Notes: generated by a model from the letters alone, not told the origin. DNA of 64,000 bases from Pseudomonas alkylphenolica (GCF_004025535.1 NZ_QJRG01000049.1:1-64000); one strand, 5' to 3'; numbered from the stretch's first letter, positions 6,975 to 16,385 are shown. Translations and numbers: made by a program.

Positions 6975-9900
6975 ATGAGCAGCACCAGCGTGCGCAGCGT
7001 TTGCCCGTATTGTGGAGTAGGGTGCGGCATCGTCATGACGGTTGAAGGCAACCGCGTGACCAAGATCAGCGGCGACAAAATGCATCCGAGCAACTTTGGT
7101 CGTCTGTGCACCAAGGGGCTGACCGCGCATCTACCTTTGCGCGAGTCGGGGCGTATGGAGTTTGCCTACGTGCGCAACCAGCGCCAACGCGACCCCGTGC
7201 AGACCGCGATGGATGCAGCCATTGCCCAGGCGGGCGCGCGTCTGCGCGCGATCCTCGACACGCACGGGCCTGACGCCCTGGCGTTTTATGTCTCCGGGCA
7301 AATGTCGCTGGAAGCCCAGTACCTGATCAACAAACTGGCCAAAGGCTTCGTGCGCAGCCGGCACATCGAGTCCAATTCGCGCCTGTGCATGGCCAGCGCC
7401 AGCAGTGGTTACAAGCAATCGCTGGGGGCCGACGGGCCACCGGGCAGCTATCAGGACTTTGAGCGTGCCGAGGTGTTTTTCGTCATCGGCGCGAACATGG
7501 CCGACTGTCATCCGATCCTGTTTTTGCGCCTGCTTGACCGGCTCAAGGCCGGTGCCCGGTTGATCGTCGTCGATCCACGACGCAATGCCACTGCCGACAA
7601 GGCGGACCTGTTTTTGCAGATCAAGCCCGGCACCGACCTGGCGCTGCTCAACGGTCTGCTTTACCTGCTGCACCAGGCCGGACGCTGCGATGCGGACTTT
7701 ATCGCCCAATACACCGAAGGCTGGGAGGCGATGCCGGCCTTTCTTGAGGACTACACCCCCGAGCGGGTCGCCGCCATCACCGGGCTGGCCGAAGCCGATA
7801 TTCGCCAGGCGGCTGTGTGGATCGGGCAGGCGCCGGAGTGGATGAGCTGCTGGACCATGGGCCTGAACCAGAGCGTCCATGGCACCTGGCAAACCAACGC
7901 CCTGTGCAACCTGCACCTGGCCACCGGGGCGATCTGCCGGCCTGGCGCCGGGCCGTTCTCGCTGACCGGCCAGCCCAACGCGATGGGCGGGCGGGAAATG
8001 GGCTATATGGGGCCGGGCCTTCCCGGGCAGCGCTCGGCTCTGGTCGAGGCAGACCGTGCGTTCGTCGAGCAGCTCTGGAACATCCCCAGCACCAGCCTGC
8101 GCAGCGAGGCCGGTGAAGGCACCGTCGCGCTGTTCGAGCAATTGGCGGCGGGGCAGATCAAGGCTTGCTGGATCATCTGCAGTAACCCGGTAGCCAGCGT
8201 CGCCAACCGCCAACAGGTAATCGAGGGCCTGCAGGCAGCGGAACTGGTGATCACCCAAGATGCCTTTGTCGACACCGAGACCAACCGTTACGCCGATATT
8301 CTCCTGCCCGCAGCGCTGTGGGCCGAAGGCGAAGGGGTGATGATCAACTCCGAGCGCAACCTGACATTGATGAGCCAGGCTGTCGAGCCGCCGGGCGAGA
8401 GCTTACCCGACTGGCAGATCATTGCCCGGATCGCCTGTGCCATGGGTTTTCACGAGGCGTTCAGCTACGCCACTGCCGAAGCAGTGTTCGACGAGATCCG
8501 CCAGGCCTGGAACCCCGCCACCGGCTACGACCTGCGCGGTGTGCAGTATGCAGACTTGCGCCAGGCGCCGCGGCAGTGGCCCTGCGAGCCGGGCCGTGAA
8601 GATTCACGCAGCCCGTTGCGCTATCGCAATGACGGGGTGAGTCAGACATTACATCTTGATGCTCATGGCCAGGCCCCGGCCATTGCCTTCCCGACCGCCA
8701 GTGGCAAGGCGCGTTTCTTCGCCCGGCCGTGGATGCCGGCGGCCGAGTTGCCCGACGACGAATTTTCGCTGGTGCTCAACACCGGGCGCGTCCAGCACCA
8801 GTGGCACACCCTGACCAAGACCGGCAAGGTCGCAGCGCTGAACAAACTCGACCCCGGGCCCTTTGTCGAACTTCATCCCGAAGATGCCGAGCGCCTGGGC
8901 ATTGCCGAGCAGGATCAGGTGCAGGTGCGCTCGCGACGCGGTCAGGCGCTGTTGCCTGCGCGGATCACCACACGGGTGCTGCCGGGCAACTGTTTTGCGC
9001 CGTTCCACTGGAACGATGTGTATGGCGACAACCTGGCAATCAATGCCGTTACCTGCGATGCCGTCGACCCGGTGTCGCTGCAACCCGCCTTCAAATACTG
9101 CGCCGTGGCCCTGAGCCGGGTTGCTGGCCAGCGCATTCCCGCCACCGAGATCCAACAGGAGCCCGCCGCCATGGCGACTGACACCCTGAGTCGTCTGCTG
9201 GGCCTGGACAGTTGCGTTGAACTGTCCCTGGCTGCAGAAGAACAACAGTACATGCACGGTTTTGTTCTGGGGTTACGCAGCGCGCCCGCCGTGCGCGAGG
9301 AGGTGCCGATCCTGCCGGCCAGTGCGCCTTTTACCCCGGCGCGGCGCTTGCTGGTCGATGGCCTGCTGGCCGGGTTGTTTTCCCGCAGCGCCCAGCCACA
9401 GGCGCAGCCCTTGCCACTGTCAGCGCCTGAGCCTGCCCGCCATCTGCTGCTATGGGCCTCGCAGACCGGCAACAGCCAGGCCCTGGCCGAGCACTGTGCC
9501 GAGCAGCTGCGCAAGGCGGGGCTGGCGGTGCAGTTGAACTGCATGGACGAGGTGAGCGTGGCGCAGCTGGACGGTGCCGCCAGCCTGCTGGTGATTGCCA
9601 GCACCTTCGGTGATGGTGAAGCGCCAGACAGCGGTGCGGCGTTCTGGCAGGGCTTGCACACTGAGCCGGCCCGTCGCTGCGACGGCTTGCCGTTCGCGGT
9701 ACTGGCCCTGGGGGATTCCAGCTACGAGCAGTTCTGTGGCTTTGGGCGCAAGCTGGATCAGCGCCTGCTTGAGCTGGGCGGGCAGCGCCTGCTTGAACGG
9801 GTCGACTGTGAAGGCGATTACCAGCAACACGCCGCGCCCTGGTTGCAGGCGATCGTTGCAAAACTGGGCAGCGCGGGCACCGCCACAACGGCGGCCGCGG

Positions 9901-11024
9901 CCGCTCCGGAAATAACCGGCTTCAGCAAGCAGCAACCCCTGCAGGCACGCCTGTTGGAAAACCGCTTGCTCAACAGCCCAGGCGCCAGCAAGGAAACCCG
10001 GCAGATCGTCTTCGACCTGGCTGGCAGCGGCCTGACCTATCAGGCCGGTGATGCGCTGGGCGTCTGGCCGCGCAACTGCCCGCAGCTGGTTGATGAGTTT
10101 CTGGCAGCAACCCGTCTGGACGGCATGGCCTTGGTCAGCCTCAATGGCCAGGCCGATATGCCCTTGGCCACCGCCCTCAGCGAGCATCTGGAAATCGCCC
10201 GGGTGACGCCGGCAGTGCTGGAAGCGTTTGCCGAACACGGTAGTGATTCTGTCCTGGTCGATTTGCTCGAACCGCAGAACAAAGCGGCGCTCAAGGACTG
10301 GCTGTGGGGCAAGCAATTGATCGATCTGGTGCAAGCCTGCAAGCCGGTGCTGGATCAGGCGACCTGGTTGAGCCTGCTCAAACCGTTGCAGCCACGGCTG
10401 TACTCGATCAGCTCCAGCCCCCGGCAACACCCCGATCAGGTGCACCTGACCCTCTCTACCGTGCGTTATGGCCAGCGCAAAGGGGTGTGCTCGACCTTTC
10501 TGGCAGACCGTGCCGGGCAGCACGATGTGGCGATCTTCACCCAGCCCAGTGCGCATTTTCGGCTCCCCAAGGACAGTGATGCACCGGTGATCATGGTCGG
10601 CCCCGGCACTGGCGTGGCGCCGTTCCGGGCGTTCCTGCAGGAGCGTCAGGCCGAGGGCAGCAAGGGGCGCAACTGGCTGCTGTTTGGCGAGCAGAAAGCC
10701 GCCAGTGATTTCTACTACCGCGAAGAGCTGCTGGCCTGGCAACGCCAAGGTCATTTGACGCGTCTGGACACGGCGTTTTCCCGCGACCAGGCAGAAAAAA
10801 TCTATGTACAGCAGCGCATGCTTGAGCAAGGTGGCGAGCTCTGGCGATGGCTGGAGGAGGGCGGGCACTTTTATGTCTGCGGTGATGCCGGGCGCATGGC
10901 CCGGGATGTTGATGCTGCGCTCAGGCAGGTGGTGCGCGAACACGGCGCACTCAGCGGCGAGCAGGCCGATGCCTATGTCAGCGAGCTGAGCCGCAGCAAG
11001 CGCTACCTGCGCGACGTCTATTGA
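6975..11024 (+). CDS. nasA: Assimilatory nitrate reductase fused to a CysJ-like flavoprotein reductase
   Basis: A 1349-residue cytoplasmic fusion. Residues about 1-720 are a molybdopterin bis-MGD nitrate reductase with a 4Fe-4S site at C10, C13, C17 and C45 (CPYCGVGCG...CTKG) and the dinucleotide-binding end around residues 600-720. Residues about 820-960 are a flavodoxin domain (LLLWASQTGNSQA). Residues about 990-1349 are an FAD/NADPH reductase like CysJ, with RLYSISSSP, VGPGTGVAPFRAFL and terminal RYLRDVY. It should pass electrons from NAD(P)H through FAD and FMN directly to the nitrate site, replacing a separate NasB/NasC reductase. AGGAGG lies eight bases before the ATG at 6975. Expression appears to depend on sigma-54 and antitermination. 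Confidence 0.93.
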   Translation: MSSTSVRSVCPYCGVGCGIVMTVEGNRVTKISGDKMHPSNFGRLCTKGLTAHLPLRESGRMEFAYVRNQRQRDPVQTAMDAAIAQAGARLRAILDTHGPDALAFYVSGQMSLEAQYLINKLAKGFVRSRHIESNSRLCMASASSGYKQSLGADGPPGSYQDFERAEVFFVIGANMADCHPILFLRLLDRLKAGARLIVVDPRRNATADKADLFLQIKPGTDLALLNGLLYLLHQAGRCDADFIAQYTEGWEAMPAFLEDYTPERVAAITGLAEADIRQAAVWIGQAPEWMSCWTMGLNQSVHGTWQTNALCNLHLATGAICRPGAGPFSLTGQPNAMGGREMGYMGPGLPGQRSALVEADRAFVEQLWNIPSTSLRSEAGEGTVALFEQLAAGQIKACWIICSNPVASVANRQQVIEGLQAAELVITQDAFVDTETNRYADILLPAALWAEGEGVMINSERNLTLMSQAVEPPGESLPDWQIIARIACAMGFHEAFSYATAEAVFDEIRQAWNPATGYDLRGVQYADLRQAPRQWPCEPGREDSRSPLRYRNDGVSQTLHLDAHGQAPAIAFPTASGKARFFARPWMPAAELPDDEFSLVLNTGRVQHQWHTLTKTGKVAALNKLDPGPFVELHPEDAERLGIAEQDQVQVRSRRGQALLPARITTRVLPGNCFAPFHWNDVYGDNLAINAVTCDAVDPVSLQPAFKYCAVALSRVAGQRIPATEIQQEPAAMATDTLSRLLGLDSCVELSLAAEEQQYMHGFVLGLRSAPAVREEVPILPASAPFTPARRLLVDGLLAGLFSRSAQPQAQPLPLSAPEPARHLLLWASQTGNSQALAEHCAEQLRKAGLAVQLNCMDEVSVAQLDGAASLLVIASTFGDGEAPDSGAAFWQGLHTEPARRCDGLPFAVLALGDSSYEQFCGFGRKLDQRLLELGGQRLLERVDCEGDYQQHAAPWLQAIVAKLGSAGTATTAAAAAPEITGFSKQQPLQARLLENRLLNSPGASKETRQIVFDLAGSGLTYQAGDALGVWPRNCPQLVDEFLAATRLDGMALVSLNGQADMPLATALSEHLEIARVTPAVLEAFAEHGSDSVLVDLLEPQNKAALKDWLWGKQLIDLVQACKPVLDQATWLSLLKPLQPRLYSISSSPRQHPDQVHLTLSTVRYGQRKGVCSTFLADRAGQHDVAIFTQPSAHFRLPKDSDAPVIMVGPGTGVAPFRAFLQERQAEGSKGRNWLLFGEQKAASDFYYREELLAWQRQGHLTRLDTAFSRDQAEKIYVQQRMLEQGGELWRWLEEGGHFYVCGDAGRMARDVDAALRQVVREHGALSGEQADAYVSELSRSKRYLRDVY

Positions 11025-11115
11025 ATGCCCCATAAGGGGGAGGGCTGCACCAGGCTGGGTCGCATCTGCGCCCGGCCAACCGCGTAGACGCCCGGATTTC
11101 ATGGGTTTTGGCAGT

Positions 11116-11130
11116 TGGCACAGTCCCTGC
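11116..11130 (+). promoter_or_regulatory. Sigma-54 (-24/-12) promoter of nirBD
   Basis: TGGCAC-N5-CTGC has a perfect -24 element and one mismatch in the -12 element, with correct spacing. It predicts a start near 11142, ahead of the second ANTAR element. The 92 bases between the nasA-cysJ stop and this site show no terminator, so some read-through is also possible. Confidence 0.75.
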
Positions 11131-11167
11131 TTTTATCCTGCTACAACGGCAACACCACAACGTTCTC

Positions 11168-11225
11168 GCGGGTCAAAGGCGATTCGCACCGGGAACTACA
11201 AAAACGACCAGGCAAAGGCGCCTGG
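11168..11225 (+). promoter_or_regulatory. ANTAR two-hairpin antitermination element, nirB leader
   Basis: The first hairpin is GCGGGTC-AAAGGC-GATTCGC (11168-11187, two G-U pairs) and the second is CCAGGC-AAAGGC-GCCTGG (11208-11225, perfect). Both carry the same hexaloop AAAGGC, with A1 and G4. The second hairpin shares 11217-11225 with the 5' arm of the terminator, so antitermination and termination are mutually exclusive. The same loop occurs in the second hairpin of the nasA leader, implying one shared antiterminator, probably NasT encoded elsewhere. Confidence 0.87.
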
Positions 11226-11251
11226 AGCTTCGGCTCCAGGCGCCTTTTTTT
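11217..11251 (+). terminator. Leader attenuator of nirBD
   Basis: GGCGCCTGGAGC (11217-11228), loop TTCG, and the exact complement (11233-11244) form a 12 bp stem with a stable UUCG tetraloop, followed by seven T. It would be a very strong intrinsic terminator between the sigma-54 start and nirB. Confidence 0.93.
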
Positions 11252-11313
11252 GTTTTTTCGGGGCTCGCCCCAGCAGCACAGCCACCGTGAATGGCCTTGA
11301 GTGAGGATCGGGT

Positions 11314-13872
11314 ATGAATGCAGCAACGACCATCGTCCCGCGGGAACAACTGATCATTGTCGGCAACGGCATGGTGGGGCATCACTGCGTCGAGCAACTG
11401 ATCGAGCGCGGTGCCTTGAGCCGCTACGCGCTGCGGGTATTCGGTGAGGAGCGCCAACGCGCCTATGACCGTGTGCACCTGTCCGAGTACTTCAGCGGTA
11501 GCGATGCCGAGACTTTGGCCCTCGGTGCCGCCGGCGCGTACGCCGAGCATGGCGTGCAGCTGCACCTGGGGGAAGCGGTGCTGGAGATCGACCGTGAGCG
11601 CCGCGAAGTAGTGACCCCGCTGGGGCGTTACCCGTATGACCAGTTGATCCTGGCCACCGGTTCCTACCCGTTCGTGCCGCCTATCGAAGGCTGCGAAGGG
11701 GCATCGCGTCTGGTGTACCGCACTCTCGATGACCTTGACGCCATTCGCGCCGCTGCAGCCAATGCGCGGCGGGGTGTTGTGGTCGGCGGCGGTTTGCTCG
11801 GGCTTGAGGCGGCCAATGCCCTGAAGTCCCTGGGGCTGGAAGCCCATGTCGTGGAGTTCGCGCCACGCCTGATGCCGGTGCAACTGGACAACGAAGGCGG
11901 TGCCGCCTTGCGGGCACAGATCGAAGCGCTGGGGGTGGGTGTGCACCTGTCACGTGCGACCCAGTCGGTGGCGGCGGGAGAGGCCTACCGCTACCGGATG
12001 AACTTCGACGGTGGTGAGTTTCTCGAGACCGACCTGATCGTGTTTTCCGCCGGCATTCGCCCGCAGGATGCGCTGGGCCGTAGCAGTGGCCTGGAGGTGG
12101 CGGCGCGCGGCGGCGTGGTGATCGACAGCGATTGTCGCAGCAGCGATGCACGGATTTTTGCCATTGGTGAGTGCGCCTCTTGGAATGGCAGCGTATTCGG
12201 CCTGGTTGCACCGGGCTACAGCATGGCGCGCAATGTGGCTGCCGCCCTGGCTGGCGAAAACGCCGGCAGTTTTGTCGGTGCCGATATGTCCACCAAGCTC
12301 AAGTTGCTGGGCGTGGATGTCGGCTCCATTGGTGATGCCCACGGCGCTACCCCCGGTGCACGCAGCTACCGCTTTATCGATGAAGCCAGCTCGGCTTACC
12401 GTCGTCTGGTAGTCGATGCCAGCGGCAAACGGGTGCTGGGCGCCGTGCTGGTGGGTGATAACAGCTACTACGACACGTTGCTGCAATATGTGCAGAACGG
12501 CATTGCCCTGCCGGCCGATCCGGCGGCGTTGATCTTGCCGCAGTCCTCCGGCTCTCCGGCGCTGGGTGCTGACGCCCTGCCTGACAGCGCCACTATCTGC
12601 TCCTGCCACAACGTCAGCAAGGGTGCGATCTGCAGTGCGATCGACAACGGCTGTGGCGAGCTTGGCGAACTCAAGCAACAAACCAAGGCCTGCACCGGCT
12701 GCGGTGGTTGCGCCGCGCTGCTCAAGCAGGTCTTCGAGCACGAGCTGATCGCCCGCGGTGTCAGTGTCGACAAGAGCCTGTGCGAGCACTTTGCCTACAC
12801 CCGGCAGGAACTCTATGCCTTGGTGCGGGTTGAAGGCATCCTCAGCTTTGACGAGATGCTGGCCAAGCATGGCCGCGGGCATGTCGGCTGCGATATCTGC
12901 AAACCCACGGTCGGCTCGATCCTGGCGTCGTGCTGGAACCAGCCGATCATGGACCCTTCCTTGGTGCCGCTGCAGGACACCAACGACACATTCATGGCCA
13001 ACATGCAAAAGAACGGTACTTACTCGGTAGTGCCGAGAATTCCCGGCGGCGAGATCACCCCCGACAAACTGATCGTCATTGGCCAGGTGGCGAAGAAATA
13101 CGACCTCTACACCAAGATCACCGGCGGTCAGCGCATTGACCTGTTCGGTGCCCAGTTGCATGAGTTGCCGGCAATCTGGAGCGAGCTTATAGATGCCGGT
13201 TTTGAAACAGGCCACGCCTATGGCAAGTCCACTCGCACGGTGAAGTCCTGCGTGGGCAGTACCTGGTGCCGCTACGGCGTGCAGGACAGTGTACAGATGG
13301 CCCTGACCCTTGAAGACCGTTACAAGGGCCTGCGCTCGCCGCACAAGCTCAAGTTCGCGGTATCGGGCTGCACCCGCGAGTGCGCGGAGGCGCAGAGCAA
13401 GGACATCGGTGTGATTGCCACGGAAAAGGGCTGGAACCTGTATATCTGTGGCAATGGTGGAATGCGTCCACGACATGCCGAGCTGTTCGCCACCGACCTG
13501 GATGACGCCGGGCTGATCCGCATCATCGACCGCGTGCTGATGTTCTACATCCGCACCGCCGACAAGCTGCAGCGCACCTCGGTGTGGCGCGAAAGCCTCG
13601 ACGGTGGGCTGGACTACCTCAAACAGGTGATCCTCGACGACAGCCTGGGCCTGGGTGCCGAACTCGAGGCGCAGATGCAGCTGGTAGTCGACCGCTACGA
13701 ATGCGAATGGGCCAACGCCCTCAAAGACCCGGAAAAGCTCAAGCGCTTCCGTACGTTCGTCAATGACCAGCGTCCTGACCCAAGCGTGCATTTTGTCCGC
13801 GAGCGCGGTCAACGGCGGCCGATCGCCGCGGCTGAACTCCACTTGATCCCGACCACTGAAGAGGTGCTGTGA
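11314..13872 (+). CDS. nirB: Assimilatory NADH nitrite reductase, large subunit
   Basis: An 852-residue siroheme enzyme reducing nitrite to ammonium in the cytoplasm. In order: an FAD domain (IIVGNGMVGHHC), an NADH-binding motif (VVVGGGLLGLEAANAL) near residue 150, BFD-type [2Fe-2S] cysteines near residues 427-470 (CSCHN...CTGCGGC), and the siroheme/4Fe-4S ligands as CX5C near residue 645 (CVGSTWC) and CX3C near residue 685 (CTREC). All expected ligands are present and the length is normal. GAGG precedes the ATG at 11314. It takes the product of the nasA fusion encoded just upstream, and overlaps nirD by one base. Confidence 0.96.
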   Translation: MNAATTIVPREQLIIVGNGMVGHHCVEQLIERGALSRYALRVFGEERQRAYDRVHLSEYFSGSDAETLALGAAGAYAEHGVQLHLGEAVLEIDRERREVVTPLGRYPYDQLILATGSYPFVPPIEGCEGASRLVYRTLDDLDAIRAAAANARRGVVVGGGLLGLEAANALKSLGLEAHVVEFAPRLMPVQLDNEGGAALRAQIEALGVGVHLSRATQSVAAGEAYRYRMNFDGGEFLETDLIVFSAGIRPQDALGRSSGLEVAARGGVVIDSDCRSSDARIFAIGECASWNGSVFGLVAPGYSMARNVAAALAGENAGSFVGADMSTKLKLLGVDVGSIGDAHGATPGARSYRFIDEASSAYRRLVVDASGKRVLGAVLVGDNSYYDTLLQYVQNGIALPADPAALILPQSSGSPALGADALPDSATICSCHNVSKGAICSAIDNGCGELGELKQQTKACTGCGGCAALLKQVFEHELIARGVSVDKSLCEHFAYTRQELYALVRVEGILSFDEMLAKHGRGHVGCDICKPTVGSILASCWNQPIMDPSLVPLQDTNDTFMANMQKNGTYSVVPRIPGGEITPDKLIVIGQVAKKYDLYTKITGGQRIDLFGAQLHELPAIWSELIDAGFETGHAYGKSTRTVKSCVGSTWCRYGVQDSVQMALTLEDRYKGLRSPHKLKFAVSGCTRECAEAQSKDIGVIATEKGWNLYICGNGGMRPRHAELFATDLDDAGLIRIIDRVLMFYIRTADKLQRTSVWRESLDGGLDYLKQVILDDSLGLGAELEAQMQLVVDRYECEWANALKDPEKLKRFRTFVNDQRPDPSVHFVRERGQRRPIAAAELHLIPTTEEVL

Positions 13873-14237
13873 TGAGCCTGTCCAATGCTGCTGTAACGGT
13901 ACAAACAAGCGACTGGCAAGCAGTCTGCAGCCGCCACGACCTGGTCGCGCAATCGGGGGTGGTGGTCTGGTTCGAGGGTCGTCAGGTGGCGCTGTTCTAC
14001 CTGCCAGAGCACGACACGCCGGTGTTCGCTGTCGACAACCAGGACCCGAAATCGGGCGCCCATGTCATCGGTCGCGGGTTGATCGGCCACCTCAAGGGCG
14101 AACTGGTGGTGGCAGCACCGTTGTACAAACAGCATTTCTGCCTGAGTGACGGGCGTTGCCTGGAGGATGCCGGGCAATCGCTGCAGGTGTGGCCGGTGCG
14201 GATCAGCGGAGAACAAGTAGAAATCGGCCTGGCTTGA
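13872..14237 (+). CDS. nirD: Nitrite reductase small subunit
   Basis: A 121-residue Rieske-fold subunit of NADH nitrite reductase. It lacks the two CxH pairs of true Rieske proteins, as NirD proteins do; the single YKQHFCL segment occupies the place of the second pair. The start is the ATG at 13872, which overlaps the nirB stop codon (TGATG), indicating translational coupling. It presumably stabilises or activates NirB. It ends 40 bases before the LysR gene. Confidence 0.93.
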   Translation: MSLSNAAVTVQTSDWQAVCSRHDLVAQSGVVVWFEGRQVALFYLPEHDTPVFAVDNQDPKSGAHVIGRGLIGHLKGELVVAAPLYKQHFCLSDGRCLEDAGQSLQVWPVRISGEQVEIGLA

Positions 14238-14277
14238 GTCCTACAAACCACGCCGTTGCTCCTATAGACTCCGGAGC

Positions 14278-15210
14278 ATGAACGTCGATACCCGCATCAA
14301 ATTCCGCCACCTGTTGTGCTTTCTCGAAATTGCCCGCCAGGGCAGTTTCGCCAAGGCCGCCGATGCCATGGCGATCAGTCAGCCGGCCATCTCCAAGAGC
14401 CTCAAGGAACTTGAAGAGCTGTTGCAGGCCCGTCTGTTCGAACGCAGCAAGCAAGGCGTCGAGCTGACACCGGCCGGTGTGCGCTTCATGCGCTATGCCG
14501 GGCCCAGTGTGCAGGCGCTGCGTGAGGGCGTCAGCACTGTGCGCGGTGAAGAACACGCGCCGCCACAGGTGCGTATCGGCGTGTTGTCCACGGTCGAAAG
14601 CCTGCTCATGCCGGAAGTGCTGTGCCGCTTGCACCAGCGCCATGAGGCTTTGGTGGTCAGCGTCGCCACCGGCCCCGGCGCGCACCTGCTGGCGCAGCTG
14701 CATGTCGGCGAGCTGGACCTGGTGGTCGGGCGCATGACCGACAACCCGCAGATCCAGGGCCTGCTGTTCGAACACCTGTACAGCGAATCGATGTCGCTGG
14801 TGGTGCGTCCCGGGCATCCTTTGCTGGCTCGCCAGCCTATCGAGCGCAGTCAGGTGGGGCGCTACCCGCTGGTGCTGCCGTTGGCCGGCACTACCATCCG
14901 CAAGCACGCCGACAGCCTGTTCGTGCAGTGCGCCATCGAGCAGCCGGCGCAGCGCCTGGAAACCCTTTCGCCGGCCTTGAGCCGGCGCTATGTACAGAAC
15001 AGTGACGCCGTCTGGGTGGCCCCGCGTGATGCGGTGCGGATCGACCTGGGGCGCGGCGAGTTGTGTGAACTGGACCTCGGCGTACAGGAGCCGGGCGGCT
15101 CGGTCGGCATCTGCAGCAACGCTGCGTTGCCGCTGGGGTTACCGGCGCACTGGCTGTGCGAGGTGCTGCGCGAAGTCGCCGCGCAATACCGCGACGGCAG
15201 CTACCCATGA
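14278..15210 (+). CDS. pcaQ: LysR-type regulator, PcaQ-like
   Basis: A 310-residue LysR regulator. The opening RIKFRHLLCFLEIARQGSF and the helix-turn-helix KAADAMAISQPAISKSLKEL (residues about 20-45) resemble PcaQ, the activator of protocatechuate-degradation genes in other Proteobacteria. The effector domain occupies residues about 95-300. No pca gene lies in the window and no divergent gene is adjacent, so either it acts at a distance or the PcaQ label overstates its role. CGGAG precedes the ATG at 14278. It is not obviously co-transcribed with nirBD, and the 40-base gap shows no terminator. Confidence 0.65.
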   Translation: MNVDTRIKFRHLLCFLEIARQGSFAKAADAMAISQPAISKSLKELEELLQARLFERSKQGVELTPAGVRFMRYAGPSVQALREGVSTVRGEEHAPPQVRIGVLSTVESLLMPEVLCRLHQRHEALVVSVATGPGAHLLAQLHVGELDLVVGRMTDNPQIQGLLFEHLYSESMSLVVRPGHPLLARQPIERSQVGRYPLVLPLAGTTIRKHADSLFVQCAIEQPAQRLETLSPALSRRYVQNSDAVWVAPRDAVRIDLGRGELCELDLGVQEPGGSVGICSNAALPLGLPAHWLCEVLREVAAQYRDGSYP

Positions 15211-15436
15211 AACTTTCCTCACTTACAAACTGCTACAAAACCTGCCTGGCGCATTTGCCGAACTGCTCCGCCCAGTCAATACTGGCCACTGGCTGCAGCT
15301 TTGGCTAAAGAAGGTTTTAGCGGGCTGAACTTATCCGGCTTTTCTTGCTCTCATGCCGGTAGCCATTGGTCGTGGCCGCCTGATAAGCTCGCGGCTTTAC
15401 TCGATTGCCCTATTGGCGCATGAACAAGGAAATAGC

Positions 15437-16159
15437 ATGAAACAGCATCGGTTGGCGGCTGCGGTTGCCCTGGTTGGTCTGGTCCTGGCGGGTTGCGATT
15501 CGCAGACCAGCGTAGAGCTCAAGACTCCGGCACAGAAAGCCTCCTACGGTATTGGCCTGAACATGGGCAAGAGCCTGGCTCAGGAAGGCATGGACGACCT
15601 TGATTCGAAAGCTGTTGCTCAAGGCATCGAAGATGCTGTCGGCAAGAAAGAGCAGAAGATCAAGGACGATGAGCTGGTTGAAGCCTTTGCTGCCCTGCAG
15701 AAGCGCGCTGAAGAGCGCCTGGCCAAGATGAGCGAAGAGTCGGCAGCAGCCGGCAAGAAATTCCTTGAAGAAAACGGCAAGAAAGCGGGTGTTGTTACCA
15801 CCGCATCGGGCCTGCAGTACGAAGTGGTCAAGAAAGCCGATGGCGCTCAGCCGAAGCCGACTGACGTGGTTACCGTTCACTACGAAGGCAAGCTGATCGA
15901 CGGCAAGGTCTTCGACAGCTCCGTTGAACGTGGCAGCCCGATCGACCTGCCGGTCAGCGGCGTGATTCCTGGTTGGGTTGAAGGCCTGCAACTGATGCAC
16001 GTTGGCGAGAAGTACAAACTGTACATCCCGTCCGACCTGGCGTACGGCGCGCAGAGCCCGAGCCCGATGATCCCGGCCAACTCGGTGCTGGTATTCGAAC
16101 TGGAACTGCTGGGTATCAAGGATCAGGCCAAGCCTGATGCCGACACCGCTGCCGAGTAA
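15437..16159 (+). CDS. fkpA: FKBP-type peptidyl-prolyl isomerase lipoprotein (FkpA-like)
   Basis: A 240-residue envelope protein. The signal peptide ends in LAGC, a lipobox, so it is probably lipid-anchored. Residues about 35-105 are the FKBP N-terminal dimerisation region (ASYGIGLNMGKSLA). Residues about 130-232 form the FKBP domain with VTVHYEGKLIDGKVFDSS, GWVEGLQLM, IPSDLAYG and VFELELL, all active-site segments intact. It catalyses proline isomerisation and works as a chaperone for outer-membrane or secreted proteins. The start is the ATG at 15437 behind AAGGA; a longer frame from 15353 would bury the signal peptide. Confidence 0.92.
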   Translation: MKQHRLAAAVALVGLVLAGCDSQTSVELKTPAQKASYGIGLNMGKSLAQEGMDDLDSKAVAQGIEDAVGKKEQKIKDDELVEAFAALQKRAEERLAKMSEESAAAGKKFLEENGKKAGVVTTASGLQYEVVKKADGAQPKPTDVVTVHYEGKLIDGKVFDSSVERGSPIDLPVSGVIPGWVEGLQLMHVGEKYKLYIPSDLAYGAQSPSPMIPANSVLVFELELLGIKDQAKPDADTAAE

Positions 16160-16178
16160 AGCGCGCGCGGTCTAGCCA

Positions 16179-16205
16179 ACGCCCCGTCTCGACGGGGCGT
16201 TGTCG
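16179..16205 (+). terminator. Terminator after fkpA
   Basis: AACGCCCCGTC and GACGGGGCGTT pair around TC, followed by the weak T-rich tract TGTCGTTT. It lies 20 bases after the stop codon. The same GCCCCG-type hairpin is used after actP. Confidence 0.75.
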
Positions 16206-16385
16206 TTTCTGCGATTCGCTCGAACCCTGCGGGCCTGCGCCGGTCTGAAAAGCTGCACCACTCGGGGAAATGGTGCAGGATGGGCAAAACGTTTGCGCCA
16301 TTGAAACAGGTGTGTAAAAAACGCCCGATTTGAGCCCGGCCCTTGCCCGGCGGGCGCCTTGAGCCCGAAATCTGGCTCTGTTCAC

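Noticed and set aside
6653..14277. Nitrate genes as an island integrated at tRNA-Asp
   Set aside because: The genes start right after the tRNA terminator, but I saw no integrase, no repeated tRNA 3' end downstream, and base composition like the neighbours.
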